A DNA stretch of 64,000 nucleotides from Pyxidicoccus trucidator (GTDB lineage Bacteria; Myxococcota; Myxococcia; Myxococcales; Myxococcaceae), in contig NZ_JAAIXZ010000029.1 of NCBI RefSeq assembly GCF_010894435.1, forward strand, positions 62,001 to 126,000, in the 5' to 3' direction. The notes under the pieces are model-generated. The model worked only from the letters and a program-made list of their open reading frames with translations. It was not told the origin of the DNA and searched no databases. Shown in pieces: positions 33,039 through 41,066 of the stretch. How positions within the stretch are numbered: position 1 is the first letter of the stretch; the number at the start of each line of letters is the position of its first letter. The position numbers and the translations under genes were made by a program.

Positions 33039-33920
33039 ATGGAGACCGGCGCGCGACGTCCGCTCGGAGAGATACTCCTGGAACTGGGAGTGCTCAACCG
33101 CGCCCAGCTCCGAGTGGGACTGGTACATCATCATGAGACCCAGGTCCCGCTGGGACGCGCGCTGGTGCGCGAGGGCGTCTGCTCCGAGGCCGACGTCCTC
33201 CGGGGCCTGGCCGCGCAGCTGGGCGTGGAGGCCGTGGACCTGCGCGAGCTGCCCGAGCGTGCCGTGGCCTCGCTGATTCCCGCCCGCGTGGCGCGCCAGT
33301 ACCGCGCCGTGCCGCTCCGCGTGGAGCTGCTCCAGTTGGAGCAGGGGGAGCGCGAGGTGCTCCACATCGCCCTGCCCGCCCCTGTCTCCCTGGAAGCGGT
33401 GGACGCCGTGCGGGCGGTGACTGGCAAGCCCCGCGTCGAGGCACATGTCGCGTCGGACCCCGCGCTGACCCGCGCGCTGGCCGCGCTGTACGGCATCGAA
33501 GAGCCCGCCGAGCCTCCCGCGGTCCCCAGCCCATCCCCTGGAGGCCCCCTGCTGCTCTACGGCTGGCCCCCCGTCACCGCCGTCCTCATCTCCCGGCAGC
33601 TCGCCCGGCACGGCATCCCCGCGAAGGTGGCCACCCCACTGGAGGTGCTGCACACCGGACCCGACGACGTCGTGCTCGCGCCCATCCAGGCCATGGAGGG
33701 ACTGCTGGCCGGGGAAGTCCGCATCGCCGGCTCGCTCATCGTCCATGGCACATCGGACGATGAGGGCTTCGAGCGGGCCCGTCAGCTCGGAGCGCGCGGC
33801 TTCCTGGCCAACCCGCGCGACGAGCAGCTCCTCCTGCGCGCCATCCGCCGGCTCCGCCCGGAGGGGAACAGCTCCGACAACCTGCCCGGAGGCCCGGACT
33901 CCGCGCCCCACTCGCACTGA
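33039..33920 (+). CDS. MshEN-domain protein with receiver-like C-terminal domain
   Basis: 293 residues. Residues about 5-150 form the MshEN/GspE N-terminal domain (RPLGEILLELGVLNRAQLRVGL, GRALVREGVCSEADVLRGLAAQLG), which in type IV pilus and type II secretion ATPases can bind cyclic di-GMP. After a proline-rich linker, residues 170-275 look like a receiver-type alpha/beta fold (LLLYGWPPVTAVLISRQLARHG, then GARGFLANPRDEQLLLRAIRRL), but without the conserved phospho-Asp set. No ATPase domain follows. It may be a cyclic di-GMP adaptor acting in motility or secretion. Both ends look complete. Confidence 0.75.
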   Translation: METGARRPLGEILLELGVLNRAQLRVGLVHHHETQVPLGRALVREGVCSEADVLRGLAAQLGVEAVDLRELPERAVASLIPARVARQYRAVPLRVELLQLEQGEREVLHIALPAPVSLEAVDAVRAVTGKPRVEAHVASDPALTRALAALYGIEEPAEPPAVPSPSPGGPLLLYGWPPVTAVLISRQLARHGIPAKVATPLEVLHTGPDDVVLAPIQAMEGLLAGEVRIAGSLIVHGTSDDEGFERARQLGARGFLANPRDEQLLLRAIRRLRPEGNSSDNLPGGPDSAPHSH

Positions 33921-33957
33921 CGCGCGGACGGCAGCCCACCCGTGCCCCGGGGGAGCA

Positions 33958-34773
33958 CTATCCCGGCGCCAGCCCCAGCACGCCCAGCACCTCCGGATAC
34001 ACCTTGCTGGCGAAGTACCGTCCACCCGCGACGGTGAAGTGGACGCCATCCTCCATGCGCAGCCGCATCGGCTTGCGGAAGCCCTCGACGCGGGCCTGGA
34101 GCAGGACGCGGCCCTTCGCATCCGTGAAGTAGGGGCGCGTATCCAGGTGCAGCGCGTCCTGGCGGGCGGTGATGACCTCGCGCTGGAGGCCGCGGATGAG
34201 CGTGAGCTTCTGCTCGAAGCGCTTGCGCCCGGTGGCCGGCAGCTCCAGCCAGACAATCTTCCGCCCCGGCGCCGAGAGGACCTTCGCGAAGTCCTCCAGT
34301 CGCTGGCGATAGGCCTGCTCCCACTCGGGCCGCCCCCAGTGGATGGGCTTGCCGCCCTTCCCGTCCTTGAGCGACTGCCCGTCATTGCCCCCGAGGATGA
34401 CCACCACGACGTCGGGCTGGTGGCGCTGCACCTCCTGCTGCCCTACCTCCATCCAGTCGAAGAAGTCGGGGCGGGCCAGCCCGGTGGAGGACTTCGCGCG
34501 CCGGGCGGTGCGGATGCGTGGGTGCGCCTCCAGGCGGGCCTGCAGGTACTCACCGAAGCCGGTGGCGATGAGGCTGTCGCCCAGCAGCAGCACCGTGTGC
34601 GAGCGCTCCGCCTCGGGGGGAGACGGACGGGCGACAGGCGGAGGGGCCGGCAGCACGGGCGCGGCGCGCACGGCGTCAGGCGGGGAACCGGAGTCCGCCG
34701 CGGATGAGGCCAGCACGGGGGCGGAGGTGAGCAGGGGGACGAGGGTGAGCGCGCGAGCGAGGCGGGTCCGCAT
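33958..34773 (-). CDS. Exported SGNH/GDSL hydrolase (DUF459-like)
   Basis: 271 residues with a signal peptide ending near ASSA and a Pro/Ala linker. The SGNH blocks are TVLLLGDSLIATGFGEYLQA (nucleophile Ser), then VVVILGGNDGQSLKDGKG (Gly and Asn), and DGVHFTVAGGRYFASKV (Asp and His). WxRPEWEQAYRQRLEDF and IVWLELPATGRKRFEQK fit the DUF459/peptidoglycan or polysaccharide O-acyl esterase-like branch. It would act in the periplasm or at the surface on an ester. It converges on the MshEN gene. Substrate unknown. Confidence 0.85.
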   Translation of the reverse strand: MRTRLARALTLVPLLTSAPVLASSAADSGSPPDAVRAAPVLPAPPPVARPSPPEAERSHTVLLLGDSLIATGFGEYLQARLEAHPRIRTARRAKSSTGLARPDFFDWMEVGQQEVQRHQPDVVVVILGGNDGQSLKDGKGGKPIHWGRPEWEQAYRQRLEDFAKVLSAPGRKIVWLELPATGRKRFEQKLTLIRGLQREVITARQDALHLDTRPYFTDAKGRVLLQARVEGFRKPMRLRMEDGVHFTVAGGRYFASKVYPEVLGVLGLAPG

Positions 34774-34904
34774 TGGCGGCCGAACGCTACTGGTGGGACG
34801 CGGTCAGGTACATCCCCCTCCCGCGCCCCCCACCCCTTCCCGCCAGGTGAGGCACACCCCGGGTGGGGCGCGCCTTCACGGCACGGAAGGCCAGACGTCC
34901 AGGC

Positions 34905-35699
34905 TCAGGCGGCGCTACCGGCCACCCGCGGATGCCGCGGCCGGGCGGGCTCGGAGACGGGCTCGGCGGGGGCCAGGGCCTCCAGCCAGGGCCGCAGCAA
35001 CCGGGCACACTCCTCCGGGTGGGTGAAGTAGGGCACGTGGCCCGCGCCGCGCAGCAGGTGCCGGGGTGTCCCGGAAGGGAGCGACGCGGCCAGCCGCTCC
35101 AGGGTGGAGGGGGGCACCAGCACGTCGCGGTCCCCCTGGATGCACACGCAGGAGACGGAAAGCCGTCGCAGCTCCGGCGGGGGCGGCTCGTCGCCAATGG
35201 CCAGGGCGCGGTGCCACGTCGTGCTCCGCTCCACCTGCGTGGTGGGGACCACCTCGGCGACCCGGGCGAAGGGCACCGGCTTCCACGCCGCGAGCCCCGC
35301 CGCCACGATGCCGGGCCGGCCCCACATGGCGATGGGGCCCATCATCCCGATGACGCGTCCACGCACCCCCAGCTGTGAGGGACGGGTGAAGGAGCCCAGG
35401 AAGGCCGCCCCCCGCGCCGCGCCGGCCGCCGCCAAATGCGCCGCCACCATGCCGCCGAAGGAGCTGGCCACCACCGCGTCCATGCGCCCGGCGGCCAGCA
35501 GCACCTGCCGCGCCAGGGCGCCCGCGCCGCAGGCCGCATGCCCACCCTCCGGGTACTCGACCAGGACAGGGCGGGCCAGGGGAGCGAGCTGCTCGGCGAG
35601 CGCGCGGAAGCCAGAGCCCCGTGCTCCCAGCCCGGGCAACAGGAGCACCCGGGGCCCCCTGCCCTGTCCCAACTCGGTGAGCTGCACCTCTCGACGCAT
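34905..35699 (-). CDS. Alpha/beta fold hydrolase
   Basis: 264 residues, no signal peptide. Motifs are VLLLPGLGARGSGFRAL (oxyanion HG-like loop), VVASSFGGMVAAHLAA with the nucleophile Ser in SSFGG, CIQGDRDVLVPP (acid Asp) and LRGAGHVPYFTHPEE (His). The length and motifs fit small cytosolic esterases or MhpC-type hydrolases. GAGGGA precedes the ATG. It lies 104 bases downstream of the ABC transporter ATPase gene on the same strand. Substrate unknown. Confidence 0.85.
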   Translation of the reverse strand: MRREVQLTELGQGRGPRVLLLPGLGARGSGFRALAEQLAPLARPVLVEYPEGGHAACGAGALARQVLLAAGRMDAVVASSFGGMVAAHLAAAGAARGAAFLGSFTRPSQLGVRGRVIGMMGPIAMWGRPGIVAAGLAAWKPVPFARVAEVVPTTQVERSTTWHRALAIGDEPPPPELRRLSVSCVCIQGDRDVLVPPSTLERLAASLPSGTPRHLLRGAGHVPYFTHPEECARLLRPWLEALAPAEPVSEPARPRHPRVAGSAA

Positions 35700-35803
35700 G
35701 TCATTCCCTCGCGGACGCGGCGAGGAACACCGCGGACGCGCTGCTTCTGCCCGGCTCGCCCGTCAGCATGCTCCTCCGGCGGGCTGACGCAACCGGTTGC
35801 CGC

Positions 35804-36568
35804 TCATGACCTTTGGGGCGGCGGACCGGCCACGCGGTCCAGACCGAGGAAGGCGCGGGTGCGCTCGTGCTGTGGACTGGCGAGCACCCGGTCCGGTGGA
35901 CCTTCCTCGATGATGCGCCCGCCGTGGAGCACCAACATCCGAGAGGCCAGCTCACGCGCGAAGCGCATCTCGTGTGTCACCGTCACCAGGGTGAGCCCGT
36001 CCCCGCGCAGCCGCGCCAGCAGGTCCACCAGCTCCCCCACCCGCTCCGGATCCAACGCACTGGTGGGCTCATCCAGGAGCAACACCTCCGGCTCCATGGC
36101 CAGCGCGCGGGCAATGGCCACCCGCTGCTGCTCACCACCGGACAGCTCGGCGGGATAGGCGCCCTCGCGGTGGGACAGGCCCACCTTCGCCAGCAGCGCC
36201 CGCCCCTGCTCCGCGGCCTCCTTCCGGCCAAGGCCCTTCACGTGCACGGGGGCCTCCGTCACGTTGCCCAGCGCCGTGCGGTGCGCGAACAGGTGCCATT
36301 GCTGGAAGACGAAGCCCACCCGGCGGCGGATGTTCCACAGTCGCGCCCCCTGCGCCCGCGCATCGCCCGGTCCCAGTTCGTCTCCGCCCACCCGCACGGA
36401 GCCCCTGTCGAAGGGCTCCAGCCCGTTGAGGCACCGCAGGAACGTGCTCTTGCCCCCACCGGAGGGACCCACCAGCGCCACCACCTCGCCGGGCCCAAAG
36501 GCCGCGCTGATGCCGTCCAGCACCGTGCGTCCCTCATAGCGCTTGCACAGGTCCTTCACCTCTATCAT
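35804..36568 (-). CDS. Amino-acid ABC transporter ATP-binding protein
   Basis: 254 residues, canonical length. Walker A is GPSGGGKST, the Q-loop is VFQQWHLF, the signature is LSGGEQQRVAIARAL, and Walker B is VLLLDEPTSALDP, followed by the switch His in VTHEMRFA. The HEMRFARE motif and overall pattern match polar-amino-acid importers of the GlnQ/HisP type. The ATG at 36568 overlaps the stop of the fused binding protein-permease gene (36565-36568), so both parts of the transporter are made together. It energises uptake from the periplasm; the amino acid is not identified. Confidence 0.93.
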   Translation of the reverse strand: MIEVKDLCKRYEGRTVLDGISAAFGPGEVVALVGPSGGGKSTFLRCLNGLEPFDRGSVRVGGDELGPGDARAQGARLWNIRRRVGFVFQQWHLFAHRTALGNVTEAPVHVKGLGRKEAAEQGRALLAKVGLSHREGAYPAELSGGEQQRVAIARALAMEPEVLLLDEPTSALDPERVGELVDLLARLRGDGLTLVTVTHEMRFARELASRMLVLHGGRIIEEGPPDRVLASPQHERTRAFLGLDRVAGPPPQRS

Positions 36569-38064
36569 CCGCGCTCCAGCCTTGCCTCCAGCCGCCTGGC
36601 CAGGCGGGACAGGGGGTAGCTCATCGCCAGGTACAGCAACGCGCACAGCGCGCCGGGCAGCAGCCAGCTGCGAACATCCACCGCCGTAATCGTCATCCGC
36701 TTGGTGAGCTCCACCACGGAGATGACCGACACCAGGGAGCTGTCCTTGAGCAGCGCGATGAAGTCGTTGGTGACGCCCGGGAGCGCCACGCGGAAGGCCT
36801 GGGGCAGGATGACCCGCCGCAGCGCCAGTCGCAGGGGCATGCCCAGCGACAGGGCCGCCTCGAGCTGCCCGCGCGGCACGGCCAGCACGCCCGCCCGGTA
36901 CACCTCCGCCTCATAGGCCGCGTAGTTCAACCCCAGCCCGAGCATCGCCGCCGAGAGCGCGTCCAGCCGCAGCACGCCCGCCAGCCCGTAGTAGAGGACA
37001 TAGAGCTGCAACAGCACCGGCGTCCCCCGGAACAGCTCCACGTAGGCGGTGGCCAGCCGCCCCGCCCAGACGGGCCCGTACAGCCGCACCAGGGCCAGCC
37101 CCATCCCCAGCGGAATGGCGAGCGCCATGGCGCCCACCGACACCAGCAATGTCACCAGCGACGCCTGGAGGAACAACACGAGCTGCCCCCAGCCCAGGCG
37201 CGTCGTGCGCGTTTCCGACAGCACCTCGCGCGTCTGCGCGTCCGTCCAGTCCACCATGCGCTGCTGCGCCGCGCTGTCGATGCCCCAACGCCGGAAGATG
37301 GCGCGCAGCTCGCCCGAGCGGGCGATGCGGACCAGCGCCGCGTCCAGCGCCGCGCGAAGGTCCTCTTCCCCGGGCCGCACCGCAATCGCGTAGTAGCCCT
37401 CGCCCACGTCGCCCACCACGCGGAGCCCCGGACGTGGCTGGCCGTAGCGCTGGGCGATGATGTCGTCCATCAGCACGCCATCCACCCGCCCCTGCTCCAG
37501 GTCGATGTAGGGCTCCTCCACGCCTTCGTAGGGCACCGCCTGCGCGCCGCTGCGCAGGAGCAACTCCCACGCCTGGGAGTTGGCCAGCGTGCCCACGCGC
37601 CTGCCCCGCAGGGACTCCAGGTGGGGAACGCTCGTGTCGTCCCGCCGCGCCAGCAGTCGCAGGTTGAAGACGTAGTAGGGCCGGGTGAAGAGGACACGGC
37701 CGGCACGGGCGGGGGTGATTTCAATCCCGTTCAGCGCCACGTCGAAGGAGCCGCGCTCCAGCGAGGGGATGAGGCTGGACCAGTCGTTCTGGACGAACCG
37801 TGCGCGGACTCCCAGCTCGCGCGCCAGCGCATCCGCCAGCTCCACCTCGAAGCCACGCATGCGTCCCGGCTCGTCCGGGTCCTCCATGGCATAGGGCTCT
37901 CCCCCCTGCGCGTCCGCGCCCCAGCGCAGCACACCCGCGCGCCGCACCCGCTCCAGCCCCGTGGCCTCCTCCACACCACACGACAGGAGGGCGAGCGCCA
38001 GGAGCGCCACCACACAGGTCGGGAGGAGGACGGGCCTTCGCGCCCGCGACGGGAGCTCGCGCAT
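36565..38064 (-). CDS. Fused substrate-binding protein and permease of an amino-acid ABC transporter
   Basis: 499 residues. A signal (VVALLALALLSCG) leads to an SBP family 3 domain at about 37-265 (GVLRWGADAQGGEPYAMEDPDE, DVALNGIEITPARAG, GRVDGVLMDDIIAQR, YAIAVRPGEEDL). The permease domain at about 285-495 has the HisM/GlnP pattern, with GTPVLLQLYVLYYGLA, AYEAEVYRAG and RVILPQAFRVALPGVTNDF (EAA loop), plus DSSLVSVISVVELT. Tethered receptor-permease proteins are known in amino-acid importers; here the tether replaces a separate binding protein. Together with the ATPase it forms a full importer, probably as a homodimer. Confidence 0.93.
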   Translation of the reverse strand: MRELPSRARRPVLLPTCVVALLALALLSCGVEEATGLERVRRAGVLRWGADAQGGEPYAMEDPDEPGRMRGFEVELADALARELGVRARFVQNDWSSLIPSLERGSFDVALNGIEITPARAGRVLFTRPYYVFNLRLLARRDDTSVPHLESLRGRRVGTLANSQAWELLLRSGAQAVPYEGVEEPYIDLEQGRVDGVLMDDIIAQRYGQPRPGLRVVGDVGEGYYAIAVRPGEEDLRAALDAALVRIARSGELRAIFRRWGIDSAAQQRMVDWTDAQTREVLSETRTTRLGWGQLVLFLQASLVTLLVSVGAMALAIPLGMGLALVRLYGPVWAGRLATAYVELFRGTPVLLQLYVLYYGLAGVLRLDALSAAMLGLGLNYAAYEAEVYRAGVLAVPRGQLEAALSLGMPLRLALRRVILPQAFRVALPGVTNDFIALLKDSSLVSVISVVELTKRMTITAVDVRSWLLPGALCALLYLAMSYPLSRLARRLEARLERG

Positions 38065-38142
38065 GGAATGTGCCGGCCTTCGACATAGGCGAAGCGCCGC
38101 CCGGCTTCCAGCCTCCTGCTCCCGGATGGGGAGTCACGACGG

Positions 38143-38370
38143 TCAGCGGGCCGCAGCCGGGGTGCGCCGAAGCCACTCGGCGCGGATGCGGAGCGCGCGA
38201 CACAGGGCAACGAGGGTGGAGACGGTGGGAAGCAGCTTTCCGCGCTCCATGCGCACGTAGGCCTCGGGCGGGAGGCAGGCCGCCTCCGCCACCTGGGCCG
38301 TGGTCAGCCCGGCACGCAGCCGCGCGGTGCGCAGCCCACTCCCGACCTGAATCACCACTGCTTCATCCAT
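38143..38370 (-). CDS. Small XRE-type helix-turn-helix regulator
   Basis: 75 residues, a single HTH_3 domain: GSGLRTARLRAGLTTAQVAEAA, then CLPPEAYVRMERGKLLPTVSTL. It has no sensor domain, so it may need a partner or be constitutive. An ATG at 38379 would add three residues. It is transcribed toward the ABC transporter genes, 78 bases away, and may regulate them. Upstream, at 38413-38427, lies the palindrome TCTATAGA followed by a repeated ATAGA, a weak operator candidate for autoregulation. Confidence 0.85.
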   Translation of the reverse strand: MDEAVVIQVGSGLRTARLRAGLTTAQVAEAACLPPEAYVRMERGKLLPTVSTLVALCRALRIRAEWLRRTPAAAR

Positions 38371-38518
38371 GGGCACCATCCGGTTGAGCCTGGGTGACTG
38401 TACCTCAGAGGTTCTATAGACAATAGACCTCCGGGCCGAAGCCCCACTGCCGCTCCGGACCGCAGTGGGCCTGCATTTCACCGTGCAGGCCCGGCCGGGG
38501 GCAGGTGCCCCCGAGGCT

Positions 38519-39742
38519 TCATCCGCCCGTCATGCGGCGCAAGAAGCCCCCCAGCCCCTGCGACTTGTTACGCGGCCCGTTCTGGCCTTGCACCGCCGCC
38601 ACCCCGGGAGTGGGAGTGGTTCCATTGGACGTCGGGGCCTTCATCGCCGGGAAGGCCGGAGACGTCATGGCAGGCTGCTGCACCACGGGCGTGGGGCGGA
38701 CGGCGACATTGTCGTTGTACGCCGGGCCCCGCGGCTGCTCGACCGCGGTCGCGGGAACGGCTGGACTGTCATTGTGGGCCGTGCCCTGCGTCGGCGCGGT
38801 GGTGGCGACCTGCGCCACCAGGGGTGGCAGGACGGCGGAGGGGCCGTCTTGCGCGGAGTCCCGCAGCGGAGAGAGCGGCACGACGGGGCTGTCTCGGGTG
38901 TCCGCCTCCTTGAACCGTGCCTCCGTGGAGGGCGGGGCGGCAGTGGGGCCATCGTCGTGGGCCACCTCCTTCGGCTGAGCCACCGGAGCGAGAGGAGTAC
39001 GCGCGGAGACGGGCGCCTGCGCAGCCGGGGCAAGGTGGAGCTCGGAGGTGTCCCGGTGCGAGGAGCCCTGCGCCCGCGTGTCACGCGAGGTGGACTCCTC
39101 CGCCAGGGCCGCGACGAGCCGCCGCATCTCCTTCTCGGGGATGTTCCGCAGGCTGATGTACAGCTCCCCCATGTGGCTTCGCGCGTCCACGCGGATGCTG
39201 AGCTTCTCGGTGAAGTGGCGCTGCAGACTGTCCCGGTAGCGCTGGACGCGGGCCGCGTCTTCTTCCGGCAGCGGAACCTGGGGCGCCCGCTTGTGATTCA
39301 CCGCCCCCTGCAGCTCGTCCACGGTGCATTCAGAGAATGGCTTCGTCAGCAGCGCGCCGTCCTCCTGCGACACCGCGACGGGGGTGGCACCGGGCTCGTC
39401 GTGGTCCAGCGTGAGGCCCGCCAGCTTCGCGTACGTGAGCAACGTGTAGAGGTTGCTCATCCCGTACTTCAGGGCAATCGCCTCGGGGAAGGTGCGCGCC
39501 ACGGCGCCATTCCGGCTCAGCACCGACTGCCCGAGCACCTTCACCTTCTGCTGGAAGAAGTCCCGGGCGTCCTTGAAGCCGTCCTTCTGCGCCAGCTCGC
39601 TGTCCACGACGTAGTTGTAGAGCCGCCCGATCTGATAGGCGCTGCGATGGCCCTGCTCGACGAGCTTCAAGATGCGCTTGTGGACCTGGTCCAACGAAAG
39701 CTCGAGAGCGGACGAGGGGGTGCTGTTGTTGTCGGTTTCCAT
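38519..39742 (-). CDS. Unknown protein with ParB-C-like segment and degenerate C-terminal repeats
   Basis: 407 residues, not assigned to a family. Residues about 15-110 are helical and basic-to-mixed (LDQVHKRILKLVEQGHRSAY, KYGMSNLYTLLTYAKLAGL). Residues about 166-213 (VQRYRDSLQRHFTEKLSIRV, ELYISLRNIPEKEMRRLVAAL) recall the ParB/KorB C-terminal dimerisation segment, with an L-Q-R...EKLSIRV...GELYISL pattern. A disordered tail (220-380) holds about five loose repeats with AHDDGP, RDSPVVPL, AQDGPSAVLPP, AHNDSPAVP and AYNDNVAVRP. No signal or membrane helix. The ATG at 39742 lies 169 bases from a six-copy palindrome array. A DNA-binding role for that array is inference. Confidence 0.7.
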   Translation of the reverse strand: METDNNSTPSSALELSLDQVHKRILKLVEQGHRSAYQIGRLYNYVVDSELAQKDGFKDARDFFQQKVKVLGQSVLSRNGAVARTFPEAIALKYGMSNLYTLLTYAKLAGLTLDHDEPGATPVAVSQEDGALLTKPFSECTVDELQGAVNHKRAPQVPLPEEDAARVQRYRDSLQRHFTEKLSIRVDARSHMGELYISLRNIPEKEMRRLVAALAEESTSRDTRAQGSSHRDTSELHLAPAAQAPVSARTPLAPVAQPKEVAHDDGPTAAPPSTEARFKEADTRDSPVVPLSPLRDSAQDGPSAVLPPLVAQVATTAPTQGTAHNDSPAVPATAVEQPRGPAYNDNVAVRPTPVVQQPAMTSPAFPAMKAPTSNGTTPTPGVAAVQGQNGPRNKSQGLGGFLRRMTGG

Positions 39743-40370
39743 GGGTGCCTGTTCGGTTGTGCCGCGTGATTGCGACACGCCCGGCAAGAGCAGCCAGCGA
39801 GCCAACGACGTGCCCATGTGGTTACGCCTACTTGCGTGACACCTGCGAGGCTCGACCATCCGGAGGCTGGTCGCACCGTCTCGCGCGCTGGACGGCACGC
39901 AGTCACGCAGCTTCCACTTGAGTGGAAGCTGCAGCCGCCTGGAGTCACTTCCACTTGAGTGGAAGCAGCCGGAGCCCTTGAGTCACTTCCACTCGAGTGG
40001 AAGCAGCCGACACCCGCGGTGCTCACTTCCACTTGAGTGGAAGCAGCCGACACCCGCAGTGCTGACTTCCACTCGAGTGGAAGCAGCCGGCGCCCTCGAG
40101 TCACTTCCACTTGAGTGGAAGCAGGCTCTCACGGCCTGAGACGAACGAGGCGCTCCCCACCCGAAGAGAGACCCCTGACGGAAAGATGCCGGATACGCGT
40201 ATAGCCGAAGCATCGCCTGCTTCCTTGCCTGCCCTCGCGCGCCATCAACATTCGCCGAGAGAACTCCCACCCTGTCGCAGGTGCGAGAGTGACCCGTCAC
40301 CTCCACGAAGGACCCAGGGAAATTCGCCGGAGCCTTCGTTACAGTGGCCGCCATAGGAGCCGACGCTGTC
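39743..40370. other. 628-base divergent intergenic region holding the palindrome array
   Basis: No coding frame in it has support. The array at 39911-40121 occupies its centre. The right part (40122-40370) contains a lower-GC patch and would carry the promoter for the receiver-kinase-P450 operon; the left part would carry the promoter of the gene at 38519-39742. Short frames reading LPLEWK or HSSGS through the array are translations of the repeats. Confidence 0.7.
39911..40121. repeat. Array of six 18-bp palindromes with short similar spacers
   Basis: Copies lie at 39911, 39948, 39986, 40026, 40066 and 40104 (18 bases each). The sequence is CTTCCACTTGAGTGGAAG in four and CTTCCACTCGAGTGGAAG in two (third and fifth); the latter is a perfect palindrome. 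Spacers are 19, 20, 22, 22 and 20 bases and are related to one another: spacers two to five start CAGCCG and end near TCA or TGA, and the first also contains a CAGCCG. Periods are 37-40 bases. The arms TTCCAC/GTGGAA equal a parS-like half-site, but with a four-base TYGA centre. It looks like a clustered protein-binding array. Confidence 0.9.
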
Positions 40371-41066
40371 ATGGAAGCATTCAAGCTACTGGTGGTGGAC
40401 GACGAACCGCAGGTGGCGCATGCGCTGCGCCGGTTGTTTCGCAGAGAAGGCTTCGAGGTCCAGGTGGCCTTCAGCGGCAGCGAAGCCCTGGAGCAGCTCA
40501 AGGAGTTCAGTCCGGACATCATCCTGACGGACTTCCGGATGCCGGGGATGACCGGCAGCGAGTTGCTCCAGCGCGTCAAGCGCAGTCACCCGCTGGCGCT
40601 GCGCCTCATCATCTCCGGCTACGCGGACTTCAAGTCGGTGGTGGCCTCGGTGAATGAGGGGGAGATCTGCCGCTTCATCAGCAAGCCGTGGGACGACGCG
40701 GAGCTGGTGTCGTATCTCCGGTCCCTGCTGCGACAGCGTGAGACGATGGCGCAGTTGTATGCCCCCTTCCGCACGGCCCGGCCGGGCGTGAGCGCGGAGG
40801 TGGGCATGTCCGACGCGTCCATGGTGCTGAAGGTGCAGATGGCGGAGCCCGCCTTCCCGGCGGAACAGGCCCTCTCCATCATCGAGCGCTTCGCTGGTGT
40901 GCTGGCGGAGGACAGCATGAAGGTGGTGGGCGGTCTGCTGGAGCGCTACGGCGGGCGGCTGTCCTTCGTCGCCGAGGTGGGTGGCCCCCAGCGGTTGCGC
41001 CTGGAGCTGCCAGTACGCGCGGAAGAGCTGACCCCCTCCGAGCGCCCCGGAGTTGGCAACGCATGA
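40371..41066 (+). CDS. Response regulator with unusual C-terminal domain
   Basis: 231 residues. The receiver domain (about 5-120) has LLVVDDEPQVAHALRRLF, phospho-Asp in IILTDFRMPGMTG, LIISGYADF and the conserved Lys in FISKPWDD. The C-terminal 100 residues are not a known DNA-binding output: MSDASMVLKVQMAEPAFPAE, ALSIIERFAGVLAEDSMKVV and RLSFVAEVGGPQRLRLELPV. They could be a new effector or dimerisation domain. The ATG at 40371 is preceded by GGAG. Its stop overlaps the start of the kinase gene (41063-41066), so it pairs with that kinase. Confidence 0.88.
   Translation: MEAFKLLVVDDEPQVAHALRRLFRREGFEVQVAFSGSEALEQLKEFSPDIILTDFRMPGMTGSELLQRVKRSHPLALRLIISGYADFKSVVASVNEGEICRFISKPWDDAELVSYLRSLLRQRETMAQLYAPFRTARPGVSAEVGMSDASMVLKVQMAEPAFPAEQALSIIERFAGVLAEDSMKVVGGLLERYGGRLSFVAEVGGPQRLRLELPVRAEELTPSERPGVGNA

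Noticed and set aside
39911-40121. CRISPR array
   Set aside because: Spacers are only 19-22 bases and resemble one another, repeats are 18-base palindromes, and no cas gene is near.
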